From: Phaeodactylum tricornutum CCAP 1055/1
Lineage: Eukaryota; Bacillariophyta; Bacillariophyceae; Surirellales; Neidiaceae
DNA: 64,000 bases
NCBI RefSeq assembly: GCF_000150955.2
Contig: NC_011684.1
Span: 310,001-374,000 of the forward strand
Reading direction: 5' to 3'
The notes under the pieces were generated by a model, which was not told where the DNA came from, did no database searches, and saw nothing but the letters and a program-made list of their open reading frames with translations. Both the position numbers and the translations under genes were made by a program. Shown here one piece after another: positions 30,763 to 41,484 of the stretch. Numbering within the stretch: the stretch's first letter is position 1; each line of letters begins with the position of its first letter.

Positions 30763-33700
30763 ATGAGTACGGACACGAACGAGGACAATAGCTTGCTCGC
30801 CGCGGACGAAGCATCGATTCTGGACGGAATGGACGGACCGCCACAACCTCCCCCCGGAGAGATCCGGGAAGATCCCTGGATCCTACAGCCTCCCACCATG
30901 GCGGCCCTCGGACAGCCCCCTCTCGCTACCCCGCCGACGGCTCTGGGTGATCCGTCCGCGGCGGCTCTGTGGCGGGAACGCGAACGCCGCCAGCGTACCG
31001 TACGACTCCTCATGATGTTCCTGCTCATGCTCTTACTCATGGACGGCGAAGACGGGAACAATAACAACGCACCGCACAAACACGGCTTGCGATCGCGGCG
31101 GGACCCACGGAGAAAACGCGACGCCGGGAACCGTCCGCTCGATTCCGTTGTCTGGGACGCACGCACGTTGCAAGAATCGCGGTTACGGGAGATTGCCCGG
31201 ACGCATCCGCGGTATCAGGCCTTGATTGATAAGAATAAGGGAGAAAATGTAGAAGCTGGTGTTTGGGAATGGGCGCAGCAGTTGGCGGAACAAGAACGGG
31301 ACGAGTTTGGGGTCGAAGCGGCTCCGGCCAGTAAACCAATGTTGTCACCAGCAGGTACGATTGTGGATGAAGAAGCCACGCGAAAGGTGTGGACGTATCC
31401 GTGGAATGCGACGGGATTTTATCGCGGTGAATGGTCCCGACGAATCGCTAAACAAGCAGACGAAACGACCCCTGCGGTTTCCAGACCAAAAGTCCAAGAT
31501 GCGAACGCGACTGTGGCCCAAGAACGAAGCCTTCTCGATCCGGTGGCTCTGGAAGAGACACTCTTGGAAACGCTTCAGAGTCGTGGGATCCAGGCGGGCG
31601 TCGTTTTGTTACCAAACGAATTGGCCGTGGCTACCCGGGATGACAACAATCTAACGTCGATTCGTTGGGAGCAAATGACCATGGATGCCAACGGGAAAAT
31701 GTACAAATCGGTCCAAGCCACTACCGAAGACCAACATACTAACAATGATAAAGAGGGCAGCCCATCAATCACCCTTACTCACAACTCAGGTCGCGCCGCG
31801 TTCCAGATATACGCTAGATCGATTCCCGCGATGAAGGAACTGAGTTTGGTGGATGGGTTCGTCAAGCTCTATGATTCTACGAGTCCGGGATACTCAACCC
31901 GCAAAGATATTCTGTTGCGTGTACGGGGCGTGCTGATACACGCCATAGGGCAACTTTCCTTGGTGTCGAATGTGGACGTGTCGAGGAGCGCCTTTGTGAT
32001 TATGCCCTCCGAAGCGCGTGCAACGCAACATCGGCGTTTACGGACGGCTTTGGAAGATTTGGACGGTGCCAGTTTGCCCCAGATCCGTCAAGATGCGCTG
32101 GACTTGTACGGTGGTCGTTTGTCTACGGAGGACCGTGACTGGGCGTTGCTTTCTACCCCCTTTGGTGGTCGTCGTTTATCAAGCGAAACTTCCACCCCAA
32201 GGAATGCGAGAGCAGCGATGGAGGAAGCCACGGAAGTGGACGCGGAGACTTTACCAGTCTCCTCGAATGCTACACATCAACAATCCGAATCAACGTTGGA
32301 ACCTATTCGGATTCCGTGGTCGGATGTTGTTGTTCCTTATCCCTTTGTTCGAGATGACAAGGAGGAGACGGTCCGTCGGGTTCGAACACCAGCAGCACGT
32401 CGTATGCCTCCTCGCGAGCAACTGCTAGAATCCAATGCTGCCTCCTGTGAATTTGAAATTACAATGAGTATTGAGCCGACAGAGTGGACCGTGGGTGCGT
32501 GGCGAGCGCTTTTAAGCCGACACGCAAACGAGGCCAAGCGATTGGATCCTTCCAAAGCTGGGGATATCACAGAGGATTCACCAAGTGGGAAGGAAAATGT
32601 CAGTACTCCACCCATGGGCCCCACCAATCGTCGGAAAATACTTCAAGATCAGGCTTTGGTTATGAATATGGCCGGATCAATCCACTCGCCAAACTGCGAC
32701 TTTACAGCTACCTTGAATGTCACGGCAATTCGGACGGACTGGGAAGCTACGACGGGCAAGGTCATCAATTACAGTTTTTACATGATGCTGGTTTGCATGG
32801 CGCAGATTATATTACTACTGCGTCAACTATTACACTCGCAGGCTCAATCCGCGGCGGTTCGTGTATCAATGCTCTGCATTGGATGGCAAGCAGTCATTGA
32901 CGCACTCGTGTGTTTGGTACACATTTACTTCAGCCTTGCCATGCAGCCGCTTTTTACGGCCTTTGCCAGTGTGGCTTTTTTCAAACTACTGATATTTTGT
33001 GTCATTGAGATGAAGTACATGAGCAGTAAGTGGATCGATGCTGATGTTAAAAAAAAACTCTCGGCATCTGAATATAGCCTCATGGAATTCTTTTGCCGTG
33101 CGTAGTTATCATTCAGGCGAGAAACAGCAGCAATGGTGGTCAGTCAACAGAAGTTTTGAGAAGACAAGTGGCAATGTTACATCTTCGGTTTTATCTTGCA
33201 TTGTTCGCGGCTTTTTTAATGTTGTTTTACATGGGCGAAAAGTACCGCACATTTTATGTTCTTGGGTTGTACTCTTTCTGGGTTCCACAGATCATTCTGA
33301 ACATAATCACCGAAGCGAAGAACCCGCTGCACAAGTACTTCATCAATGGTATGAGTCTATCGCGACTTGTGGCGCCGCTGTACGTGTTCGGTGTGCCGAA
33401 CAACTTTTTGAAGGAAATCCATGCCGATGCTCCGACGGACGCATGGTTGTGCCAGCTACTTGTGCTGTGGGTCGGGGTACAGGTGGCTATTTTACACTCC
33501 CAATCGAAGTACGGAACTCGATTTATGATTCCAGCACGATTTCTGCCACCCAAGTTTGACTACAGCCGGCCAATTCCCTCATCCATGCTTCCACCCGGGG
33601 CCTTGGAATCGCCGGTCCCTGAGTTGGCGCTGGAGCGGAATAGCGAAAACCAGCCGTTGGTGACATCCAGCCCGGACACCTCGTCACCAGCGCGCGATCG

Positions 33701-33983
33701 ATTACGGCATACGACGGCCGTGACGACAAGGAATCGAATGCGACGAACGAACCGAACCGAAAGCAGCGGAATGACTACCGAAACGCTCGATCATTCACGA
33801 TGCAATAGTCCGTTGGCGCCGACGCTAGACTGCAGTATTTGCTACGACGCAATCAATGTACGAGATCAGCTTGGCTACATGCTGGCTCCGTGCAATCACT
33901 TGTTCCATCGGGATTGCCTTATACAATGGATGGATGTGAAAATGGAATGTCCCATTTGCCGCACCGAATTACCCGCATTATAG
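30763..33983 (+). CDS. Membrane RING-H2 E3 ubiquitin ligase, TUL1/FLY type
   Basis: Two exons, 30763-33025 and 33106-33983, with an 80-nt intron (GTAAGT to CGTAG) in phase 1, giving about 1046 residues. The join makes EMKYMSIIQARN, then LRRQVAMLHLRFYL, the helix order of yeast Tul1 and plant FLYING SAUCER ligases. After an early hydrophobic run (MMFLLMLLLM, about 85-95) comes a long lumenal part with an FxGEW-like box (FYRGEWSR). A multi-helix membrane section and a C-terminal RING-H2 follow: CSIC, APCNHLFHRDC and CPIC, a complete Cys3-His2-Cys3 set. Tul1 acts in the Dsc complex at Golgi and endosomes, ubiquitinating membrane proteins with polar residues in their helices. The ATG is the first in frame. 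Confidence 0.88.
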
Positions 33984-34243
33984 AAATAGCTGTCTTTTAT
34001 AAGTTGCCCATACCAAAGATATTGCGTAAGTTGGTACTATACATGAAACATAGGGATGCAGGTGGACTATCTCCTTTCACGGAATGATGGATCACGGATA
34101 CCCTGTTTCTTTCGACACGAAAGCCCTAGCTCACGTTAACCATGGGTATCCGATTCTGCACGAAATCGGTTGTTCGCCGTTGCGTTAAAGCACTTTTTGT
34201 GGATATTAATTTGCATTGTCTCCCCAAGTATCCAGATCATTCT

Positions 34244-34546
34244 TTAAACTTGACTGCCGTGTGGGCTCGCCACTTCCGGCGTGTGTACGCTCCCCGGAGG
34301 CACGGAAGACGTGGGCTCCGTCATAATCGGTTGCACTTTGGCGTAGGCCGAGGCTGCCGCCATGTCTGCGTCTCGTTCCTTCCGTCGGCGTTTTTCTTCG
34401 TCGGCTTGGTCCATTGCCAACACGGCGTCGTGGTTTTCTTGTGCAATTTGCAGGGCAAAGGCGCGGACGAACCGGAGACCACACGTACAAGCAATGACCA
34501 CGATCAACAGCGTCAACACGATCGTCTTGGTGTCGATGATCATCAT
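34244..34546 (-). CDS. Small single-span membrane protein, unrecognised
   Basis: 100 residues. Residues 8-30 (IVLTLLIVVIACTCGLRFVRAFA) form one membrane helix preceded by DTK. A charged helix (DEEKRRRKERDADMAAA) and a Pro/Ser tail follow. It opens with two adjacent ATGs and lies head-to-head with the GPD2 gene. No homologue comes to mind. Coding is supported by helix placement and by lack of a better frame; the longer open frame on the opposite strand looks like a shadow. Confidence 0.45.
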   Translation of the reverse strand: MMIIDTKTIVLTLLIVVIACTCGLRFVRAFALQIAQENHDAVLAMDQADEEKRRRKERDADMAAASAYAKVQPIMTEPTSSVPPGSVHTPEVASPHGSQV

Positions 34547-34898
34547 TCGACTGTCGGACAGAATTCTCTTCTTGTCGGTATCCTAGCAGAAAGATACAGA
34601 ACCTGTGTTGTGGTGCGTCGACTTGCGATCGCTGACAACAAACAAATACTCCGCGCTACGCGTTCCATGGTCGCGATCCTAGGCCAACGAGCACATAAAA
34701 ATGACTCCCGCATTCACTAATGTAAGGGTACCCGGAACTTCCCCAAGTAGTACCCGGATCGGGGATAGGATGTTCCGTGAAATCCCGTTTGACGTGTCAG
34801 CCTTACGTGGTGATTTCGGCGAACCCCAAAAAGAGTTCGAATCTTTGAGGTTTTGGTTGGACAAACAAATATACTCGTCACATTCGCTCCTTGTCACC
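34547..34898. promoter_or_regulatory. Divergent promoter upstream of the GPD2-like gene
   Basis: 352 bp between head-to-head genes. An in-frame ATG at 34701 would extend the GPD2-like protein by 66 residues, but that stretch has no targeting character and holds a GTAAGG donor-like site at 34722, so it is treated as leader. Confidence 0.35.
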
Positions 34899-37223
34899 AT
34901 GGCGTCAACGATTTTGATGCGAGCCGGTCGAAGCCGGTGTCGTCTAGCATCTACTGCAACTGTTCGTACCATACAACCGATTGTATATCCCTCGGCTTCG
35001 CCGCGGTACGAACGCGGATTTGTGAGCTTTTCACGATCGCGATGGCACAAGCAGAATTCTTCTTCCCACAACGGCTCGTCGGGTTCCACCGACTCGTCAT
35101 CGTCCACGCGCGACGCAGGCCTGGCTTTTACTAGCGTTCTCTCCGATCCCAACGATGTCCCCGGTCCTCGTGGTATTCCTAGTCGTGCTGAGCAGCTCCG
35201 GCGATTGCAAGAAGCGGGCGTCATCTTTGACGTGCTCGTCGTGGGCGGGGGCGCCACTGGGGCGGGAACGGCCTTGGACGCGGCCTCGCGAGGATTGTCG
35301 GTGGCATGCGTGGAACGAGGTGATTTCGCGTCCGAGACATCCTCTCGATCGACCAAGCTTATCTGGGCGGGAATTCGTTACATGGGGACGGCCACGGCGG
35401 CCCTCCTCAGCCCCAAACTGTGGCAGCATCCGGTAGACACCGTCCACCAATTCGTCGGCGAAATGAAAATGGTCTGGCACTGTCACGTGGAACGTCGGTA
35501 TATGACATCAGTCAATCGACATTTGTGCAATTGGATACCTATTGCGGTGCCGTTCAATTCGTGGCACATTTCACCGCCGCCCATGGGACATCCACTCTTC
35601 GGTTACTTTCCTTTTCTAGCCCCCGTGGTGTTCAAATTTTACGACGCGCTATCAGTGTTTACGTGTCCACCGAGCTACGTGTTGACGAAATCGAGGGCCC
35701 AACGTGACTTTCCTCAACTGGATCCTGACGGGCTCAAGTACGCGGCGGTGTTTTACGAAGCGCAACACAACGACTCACGCACGAACCTGGCGATTGCCAT
35801 GACCGCAGCCGAAAAGGGTGCCGCCATTGCCAACTACACGGAAATGGTAGATTTGATTCATAACGAAGCTGGCAGAGTAGTAGGAGCGGTCGTGCTGGAT
35901 CGCATGACTGGCAAGCAATGGAAGGTGTACGCGAAGAAGGTTGTGTTGGCGGGTGGTCCCTTTACCGACCAACTTCGATCAATGGAAGCCGGTAAGATAC
36001 CACCGGCCGTTCGAGGATCGGCGGGTACACATATTGTACTGCCTGGCTACTTTGTTCCGCACAACATGGGGTTGTTGGACTGCAACACGAGTGACGGTCG
36101 ATTTTTGTTCATACTACCTTGGTTGGGCCATACTCTGATTGGAACCACCGACAAGAAAGGACCCGCCGAGACTCTGCAAAATCCCCCGGAAGACGAAGTC
36201 GTATGGTTGTTGAAGGAATCGCAAAAGTTTCTGCGCAAAGATCTGAAAGTTCGTCGGTCGGATGTGCTTAGTGCGTGGCGTGGTTGGCGACCATTGGCGG
36301 TGGATCCTCACGCCACTGCAGACTCTCCCGTTTCACGGGACCACGTTATTTCGGAGAATCCCGAATCAGGTGTCATTTTCATCGCCGGTGGTAAGTGGAC
36401 TACTTGGCGGGAGATGGCCCAGGAAGTCATTGATCGCGTGGTGGGGCCGTCCGGCCCGCCCAGTTTGACCTTGGACATCCCTTTACACGGAGCAGAGGGA
36501 TACGAAAACAATCTGGCCATTCAACTCATTCAACGATACGGTATGGATACTACCGTAGCGGAGCACTTGGTAAAAACCTACGGAGGTCGTGCGTGGGAGG
36601 TATGTGAACTGATGCAACCGACGGGCAAAGCGTGGCCCAAGTTTGGGAATCTGCTCGTAGAAGGCTTTCCATACATTGACGCTGAAGTATTGTACGCTAC
36701 ACGAGAATACGCCTGCACGATCGAAGACGTGCTATCCCGGAGAACGCGACTGGCGTATCTGAACCGGGATGCTGCTGTGGCGGCAATTGAACCGGTCGCC
36801 GATATTTTGGCCCGGGAGTTGGGCTGGACTGCCAAGGCTAAAGAACAGCAAATACAAGCTGCACGAAATTACGTGGAATCGTATTCGGGACGAAAACCAG
36901 ATCAAGCCGGCAAGCTGCTACGGGAAGCGTCGTACCAATCTCCAATCGACATATTTACGGCTCTCGATACCGACCTCAGTGGCTTTCTGGATCAGCAAGA
37001 GGTTATGGAAGTGGCCACTATCTTAGGATTCCAAATGTCCAGCAAGGAAGTCACTAAAGCTTTCGAGCAAATGGATAAAGATGGGTTTGGGCGTGTGTCC
37101 GTGGAAGCCTTTCAAAATTGGTGGCATGCTCATCCCAATAGTGCCTACCGCAAGCACTTGCTCAAAGAACTGGGAGTCGGCGAAACTACGGCCAAGGATC
37201 GTAGGAAGCAAAACGCTGCGTAG
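34899..37223 (+). CDS. GPD2: FAD-dependent mitochondrial glycerol-3-phosphate dehydrogenase with C-terminal EF hands
   Basis: 774 residues from the ATG at 34899 (ACCATGG context). It oxidises glycerol-3-phosphate to dihydroxyacetone phosphate and passes electrons to ubiquinone on the outer face of the inner mitochondrial membrane. A basic Ser/Arg-rich presequence (1-45) precedes the FAD-binding fold (VLVVGGGATGAGTALDAASRG, about 108-128). Further blocks are RSTKLIWAGIRYM, AAVFYEAQHNDSRTNLAIA, LPWLGHTLIGTTD and GGKWTTWREMA. The C-terminus has EF hands. The first loop is canonical (DTDLSGFLDQQE); the second (DKDGFGRVSVEAF) has Phe where the last acidic ligand should be. Animal GPD2 also has such a tail, while plant enzymes generally lack it. 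Confidence 0.95.
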   Translation: MASTILMRAGRSRCRLASTATVRTIQPIVYPSASPRYERGFVSFSRSRWHKQNSSSHNGSSGSTDSSSSTRDAGLAFTSVLSDPNDVPGPRGIPSRAEQLRRLQEAGVIFDVLVVGGGATGAGTALDAASRGLSVACVERGDFASETSSRSTKLIWAGIRYMGTATAALLSPKLWQHPVDTVHQFVGEMKMVWHCHVERRYMTSVNRHLCNWIPIAVPFNSWHISPPPMGHPLFGYFPFLAPVVFKFYDALSVFTCPPSYVLTKSRAQRDFPQLDPDGLKYAAVFYEAQHNDSRTNLAIAMTAAEKGAAIANYTEMVDLIHNEAGRVVGAVVLDRMTGKQWKVYAKKVVLAGGPFTDQLRSMEAGKIPPAVRGSAGTHIVLPGYFVPHNMGLLDCNTSDGRFLFILPWLGHTLIGTTDKKGPAETLQNPPEDEVVWLLKESQKFLRKDLKVRRSDVLSAWRGWRPLAVDPHATADSPVSRDHVISENPESGVIFIAGGKWTTWREMAQEVIDRVVGPSGPPSLTLDIPLHGAEGYENNLAIQLIQRYGMDTTVAEHLVKTYGGRAWEVCELMQPTGKAWPKFGNLLVEGFPYIDAEVLYATREYACTIEDVLSRRTRLAYLNRDAAVAAIEPVADILARELGWTAKAKEQQIQAARNYVESYSGRKPDQAGKLLREASYQSPIDIFTALDTDLSGFLDQQEVMEVATILGFQMSSKEVTKAFEQMDKDGFGRVSVEAFQNWWHAHPNSAYRKHLLKELGVGETTAKDRRKQNAA

Positions 37224-37390
37224 CATCTGAGCGGCTTTTATTTTAAAATGGTGGTCTGTTCTATATCCTTATGTGAATAGTGTACAAGGCTGTCCGAATC
37301 TTTTTCATTAGTTGTTGGTCTTTCGCGCATTCATTGTGTCGGTAACGTATAGCTCCCATAACACAAAGCGTCGTTCGTGGAGACCTGCCA

Positions 37391-37924
37391 CTACACTTGC
37401 CAGAGTGCCGAGTTGTGAAGAAAAAAGTCTATCGCGATGGGTGGCAACATGTGCACGTACTCCATGGGCAACTCGGTGACCCTCTGCACGGTGTATAAAT
37501 TCTGGCGTGTGTCGTCGGCCTTATACTCGATCCGGTATATTCGGCCCTTTTGCAGACCCACGCCCTGTTTGAGGGTAGCCGTCGTCGGATCCCTAGACGG
37601 AGCCGCTATCGTGGCGAGCCCGAATCCCACAATACAGGGTGTCGCACTCGTGTCTTGAACGTACAGGCTAGCTTGATCCCGTAATTCCCGAATTCCGTTG
37701 GAAATCGATGCCTTCCAAGTTTCGATAGGATTAACCTCGGCGACGATTCCCGAAAGCTGAAACTGGTTTCCCATAAAGTCAACGACGAGCGTTTCGGTGA
37801 GCTGCCCGACCTGCGGAACTTTGCCCGTGTACAAGTAGTTCCTGCCGGGAGAATACAGTTCGTACTTTTGGCCCCATTCGTCGTTAATGAAGGAAAGAGC
37901 GCTAATCACGGGAACATCTGTCAT
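37391..37924 (-). CDS. Unrecognised 177-residue protein
   Basis: Single exon, ATG to TGA-type stop, with good coding character: mixed beta-rich text such as LVVDFMGNQFQLSGIVAEVNP and IVGFGLATIAAPSRDP. No signal peptide, membrane helix or zinc motif. The gene is convergent with GPD2 (167 bp apart). I do not recognise a family and suggest none. Confidence 0.6.
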   Translation of the reverse strand: MTDVPVISALSFINDEWGQKYELYSPGRNYLYTGKVPQVGQLTETLVVDFMGNQFQLSGIVAEVNPIETWKASISNGIRELRDQASLYVQDTSATPCIVGFGLATIAAPSRDPTTATLKQGVGLQKGRIYRIEYKADDTRQNLYTVQRVTELPMEYVHMLPPIAIDFFLHNSALWQV

Positions 37925-38717
37925 GATCAGTGCGAGTTTCGACTGTATCGGAACGAAGAGTTGGTATCAGTATGTCTACTGTGAATGTTGTTTCGTGTTA
38001 GTTTCGTGAATGGCTTCGGTAGCGTGACGACACCAGTAGTAGCAAAAGCAATTCCGTGGAACGATTGTGTGCCGACGGAACCCGATGGGATGGCGTGGGC
38101 GGGGTGAACGCTTTTTCAGCTGCGCGAACACCGGTGTCTGCTAGCGAGAGCTAGCTAACCGGAAGCTCTAGCTAGCTCTAGTAGGAACTACTCTAGAGAT
38201 AGTTGCCTATAAGAACATGTCTCCGAGAGGTCGGCATCCAAATCAAAATCTCATGGTGACCTCGTACGGTATGCGGGAACGGTTCGCTACGACACACGAC
38301 CGAAAAAATGAGGCTCTTCCAAGGTTCTGATTTCAGGGCGGGTTTCCGATCCCTGCCCTAATATTTAGGATTTGGGCTGGTAGCCGCTACAGACGCGGTG
38401 TCACCTACGCGACGACCAGACCGCAATTAGACGAGGCCCTCCATCGACGACCGAGTTTTTCAAGGCAGTAGTCACACTCTAGACCGACCATGGTGATAGT
38501 AGCTGGCAGCAAGAATCTTACAGCGCCGGAATTTTGTTCGTTCACCATAGCTTCTTTTGCTGTAGAAGTTGTACACGCTTACGCTTGCATCCCGGCGCGT
38601 GCCGCAAAACAGGGAACGCGAAATTGCATCGGACGAACTAGTAAATTAATCAGCTTTCGTTTGTGAAATCCCATCCCATCCCGCATTGCTAGCTTTCCAT
38701 CCTTGCCGTGTGCGACC
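37925..38717. other. Divergent spacer, 0.8 kb
   Basis: Promoter region for the orphan gene and syntaxin-5. A dense patch of CTAG/AGCTAG words at 38139-38200 (GCTAGCGAGAGCTAGCTAACC and CTCTAGCTAGCTCTAG) is self-complementary and could fold as a hairpin. No gene. Confidence 0.4.
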
Positions 38718-40124
38718 ATGCACTCTTACCGTGCTCCACCATCGGTAGGTGTAGCGACTACCGTATCTACGCATGCTGTATCCAGATCAGCCGAGCTGCT
38801 CTCGTGCGCTAAAACGGCCGTAAAAATTGCACGAAAGAGTCTCGCTTCCGGCAACCCGACTGCTTCCTGGTCGGAACACTACAGTGTCTCCCATCTACGA
38901 CTGTATCCCGTCGAAGAGCAGCAAAGTGGTCCGCAGCACGAATCTCTGGAAGATGGACTTTCTCTCCTGCGAACCATGGAAGGAGAGTTGAAACAGCTGG
39001 AGGCGCTGGTGCGACGACGGGGTCACACGAATGATCCCACCGAAGAGATCACATTGTCGGTCAGACGTCTCGAAGCCGATACATCCGAGCTTTTGCAACT
39101 CATCAATGTTATGATTCCCCCAACGGCTAGAGGGCAACGCCAAAAACACTGGCAAATGCTTCAAAAATGGTTCCAGACCCTGGCAACCCATCAAGGGAAT
39201 CGGTTGAAGGAAATTCTTAAAACACGAGGCAAGGTCGTGGCCGACCAAGCCCAGCGGCGTAAGCAGTTTCAGCCCAAAACCGCAACCAATAAAGCATTCG
39301 ATCAATGGGACTCGAATCCCTTATTCAATCTCCCAGCTACCCGAGTATCCAGACAACCGCCAGCACAAGGAACGGCTTCCGCACCGGCCACAGGAACGAA
39401 TGGTGGGTTGACTCATTCTGGCCCTCAAGCAGGGCAGGTGGCGCAAAGCAACGGTACCGCAAATTCCGATGCGGCTATCTCCGTGGCAAATCCGAATAGT
39501 GTCCAACCCCGTGGTACAACTAATGGATATTCGTACTACCATCGTACGTCGTCCGCGCCCGGCAGTGGCTTTCAATCGATGGGCTACGGTGGTAGCGCTG
39601 GCAACGCTGCCGCGTATGCTGGAGGCTATGGAGGAGGCACCGGTACGGGGATGCGACAACGGCGCGTGCAAGGGGACACGAATGGATCGCAGGCTAATAG
39701 CAACACTGCATCCGTGGATCCCCAACAGACGTTGCAGTTGCGTCAGCAAGAACGACAAACGCAGCACCGGGTCAACGAAGCGCGGCAAGCGGAACGATCG
39801 TTGGCTGAACTAGGAACGCTGTTTGGGAAAATGTCGGTACGTGCGCCATTAGCTGAATACAGCAAATTTGGTTACTCTACATCTGATATTGTCTCACATT
39901 TTTTGCATTACCTGTCAATGGCCTACCAGAGTCTAATCACTCAGCAATCGGAAGTAATCGACAAAGTCGAAGACGACGTGGAAGCCGCCTTGGTCGATGT
40001 AGCGGCGGGCCAACAAGAAATCACTACACTGTATTCCATCAAGAAGGGAAATCGAGCGCTCATCATCAAAACATTTGCTTTACTCATCTTTTTCATCGTT
40101 TTCATGCGATTCTACGCGAAATAA
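38718..40124 (+). CDS. Syntaxin-5 / Sed5-type Qa-SNARE
   Basis: Exons 38718-39836 and 39930-40124, 437 residues. Qa-SNAREs of the Sed5 class drive fusion at the ER-Golgi step. The N-terminus has helical regions (ELLSCAKTAVKIAR, LLRTMEGELKQLEALV, LQLINVMIPP) and then a long Gly/Ser/Asn-rich linker. The SNARE motif is interrupted by the intron. AERSLAELGTLFGKMS joins to SLITQQSEVIDKVEDDVEAAL, recreating the ELGxIF...Q(layer 0 region) heptads, followed by the C-terminal anchor ALIIKTFALLIFFIVFMRFYAK. The 93-nt intron (GTACGT to CCAG) is a multiple of three and has no in-frame stop, so unspliced message would add 31 residues inside the helix. ATG 38718 is the first in frame. Confidence 0.9.
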   Translation: MHSYRAPPSVGVATTVSTHAVSRSAELLSCAKTAVKIARKSLASGNPTASWSEHYSVSHLRLYPVEEQQSGPQHESLEDGLSLLRTMEGELKQLEALVRRRGHTNDPTEEITLSVRRLEADTSELLQLINVMIPPTARGQRQKHWQMLQKWFQTLATHQGNRLKEILKTRGKVVADQAQRRKQFQPKTATNKAFDQWDSNPLFNLPATRVSRQPPAQGTASAPATGTNGGLTHSGPQAGQVAQSNGTANSDAAISVANPNSVQPRGTTNGYSYYHRTSSAPGSGFQSMGYGGSAGNAAAYAGGYGGGTGTGMRQRRVQGDTNGSQANSNTASVDPQQTLQLRQQERQTQHRVNEARQAERSLAELGTLFGKMSVRAPLAEYSKFGYSTSDIVSHFLHYLSMAYQSLITQQSEVIDKVEDDVEAALVDVAAGQQEITTLYSIKKGNRALIIKTFALLIFFIVFMRFYAK

Positions 40125-40168
40125 ATAGACACACGCCATCGCCTTTCTCTCCTTATCCGTTGACAAGA

Positions 40169-41484
40169 TCACTCGGGTAGTGTGGCAATTTCTTTCTCCA
40201 TCCAGAAGTCCAAGACTTCCCCGACTGCAGTTTGCAATAGTATATTGGTGTTCGACTTGGCTATTTCGCCTAAAATTCGTTTCCACACCACGTCTAGCAG
40301 GGCATTGATCGGCTGATATAGCAAAGGATATCCTTCATCGTCTTTGGCAGCCAGTGGTGGGCAGAATTCAGCCGACTTGATTATGAAGGATTGTAGTACA
40401 ATCGGCTTGTTCCAAGACGATGCGCTCGACCTCTTGTCTTCGTCGAACTGGTCTCGGGTGAATACTCGGGCATCTTCCAGTACTACCCGACCTATCCGAG
40501 CGTAAAGTGTCCTGTTGTTACTGGGCAGCGTCCGTCGGGAGGGTAAGATCCCTCGCTCCTTGACGCCTCTGGTTTGTTCCACGACCTGTTTGGAAACTTG
40601 CTGGACAATCCGTACCCCTTCTTGCATAGCGTCCGTCTTTTTGGACGCTTTGAGTTTTCGAAGTTGCGACGTGATTGTTTGACGGTGTGAGTCCAGAGCC
40701 CCTTGCAAGGATCCGTACTGTGCGGCCTTGCCCAAGTCGTGCACGGCCTTGATCATGTCGGATACGACTTTTTGGGCGTGGTGGTCGCTCGGATCGGAAG
40801 AAATGTCGACGCGTGAATCGTTGTCCAACCCCGCCGCGGGTGGCGACGGCGATGCGATGCCGAGCATTCGACGAGTACGGGACTGATCCGAGTAGGGTCT
40901 TTGTGGAGGCCACGGTGTGACGATGTGCCGTGGGAAGGATCCGCAGTGGACCCTGGTCGTGGTGTAGGACCGGGTCCGTCCAAGTCCAACGTAGCCGGAT
41001 CCGGTAGAATATTGTGCGGATCCAGGAGATAAAAATTGAAGAAACTCTGCTGGCGTTCCACAAAGACTTGAATGTCCGACAGTTGCAGAGTATATATTTC
41101 GAGAGGAGCCTCTTCTCCGAGGATCCAGTCGGAAAAGAGAAAGTATACGACGTTGGTCTTGACGTAGAGTTTGCCAATGCGGGCCAGGACGGGACTCTGC
41201 CATTTCCATTCGTCCCTTCGTGGCGAGTGTAGAATTAAGTTGGAGGCTGAAAGGCGGCCCCGTACGAGATCGAATTGTAGGCTGCCAATCGTGACGGGTG
41301 TACCGTTGAGTGCTTTGGAAAGTGCCGATTCCACCAGATGCCAAAGCAAGCGATGCAGCCAGCCAAACGAGTACGCCAGTGAAAGTAGAAGCGACAGTAA
41401 GAGCAGGAAACGTCCCGTTCGGAGAATTCCCGATTGAACCGAGAGAATGATACGGCTACAGAGTGCCCCAACCAATCCCAGCAT
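40169..41484 (-). CDS. Membrane-anchored protein of unknown function, AsmA/chorein-like start
   Basis: The ATG at 41484 opens a frame with a membrane helix (about 20-42, GRFLLLLSLLLSLAYSFGWL). TPVTIGSLQFDLVRGRLSASNLILHSPRRDEW and YVKTNVVYFLF follow, a pattern of amphipathic strands seen at the start of AsmA- and chorein-type lipid-transfer proteins. Coding then passes into another frame between about 40,980 and 40,850. From MLGIASPSPP (40,862) on it reads as coiled coil (SQLRKLKASKKTDAMQEGVRIV) and a compact C-terminal domain ending at 40169. The frame change is most simply an intron (acceptor GGATCAG at about 40,889 or CACAAAG at about 40,900), but I could not fix the donor. The lipid-transfer idea is weak. 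Confidence 0.6.

Noticed and set aside
34142-34720. 192-codon plus-strand frame opposite the small membrane protein
   Set aside because: Rich in His, Arg and Cys with no structure; it looks like the shadow of 34244-34546.
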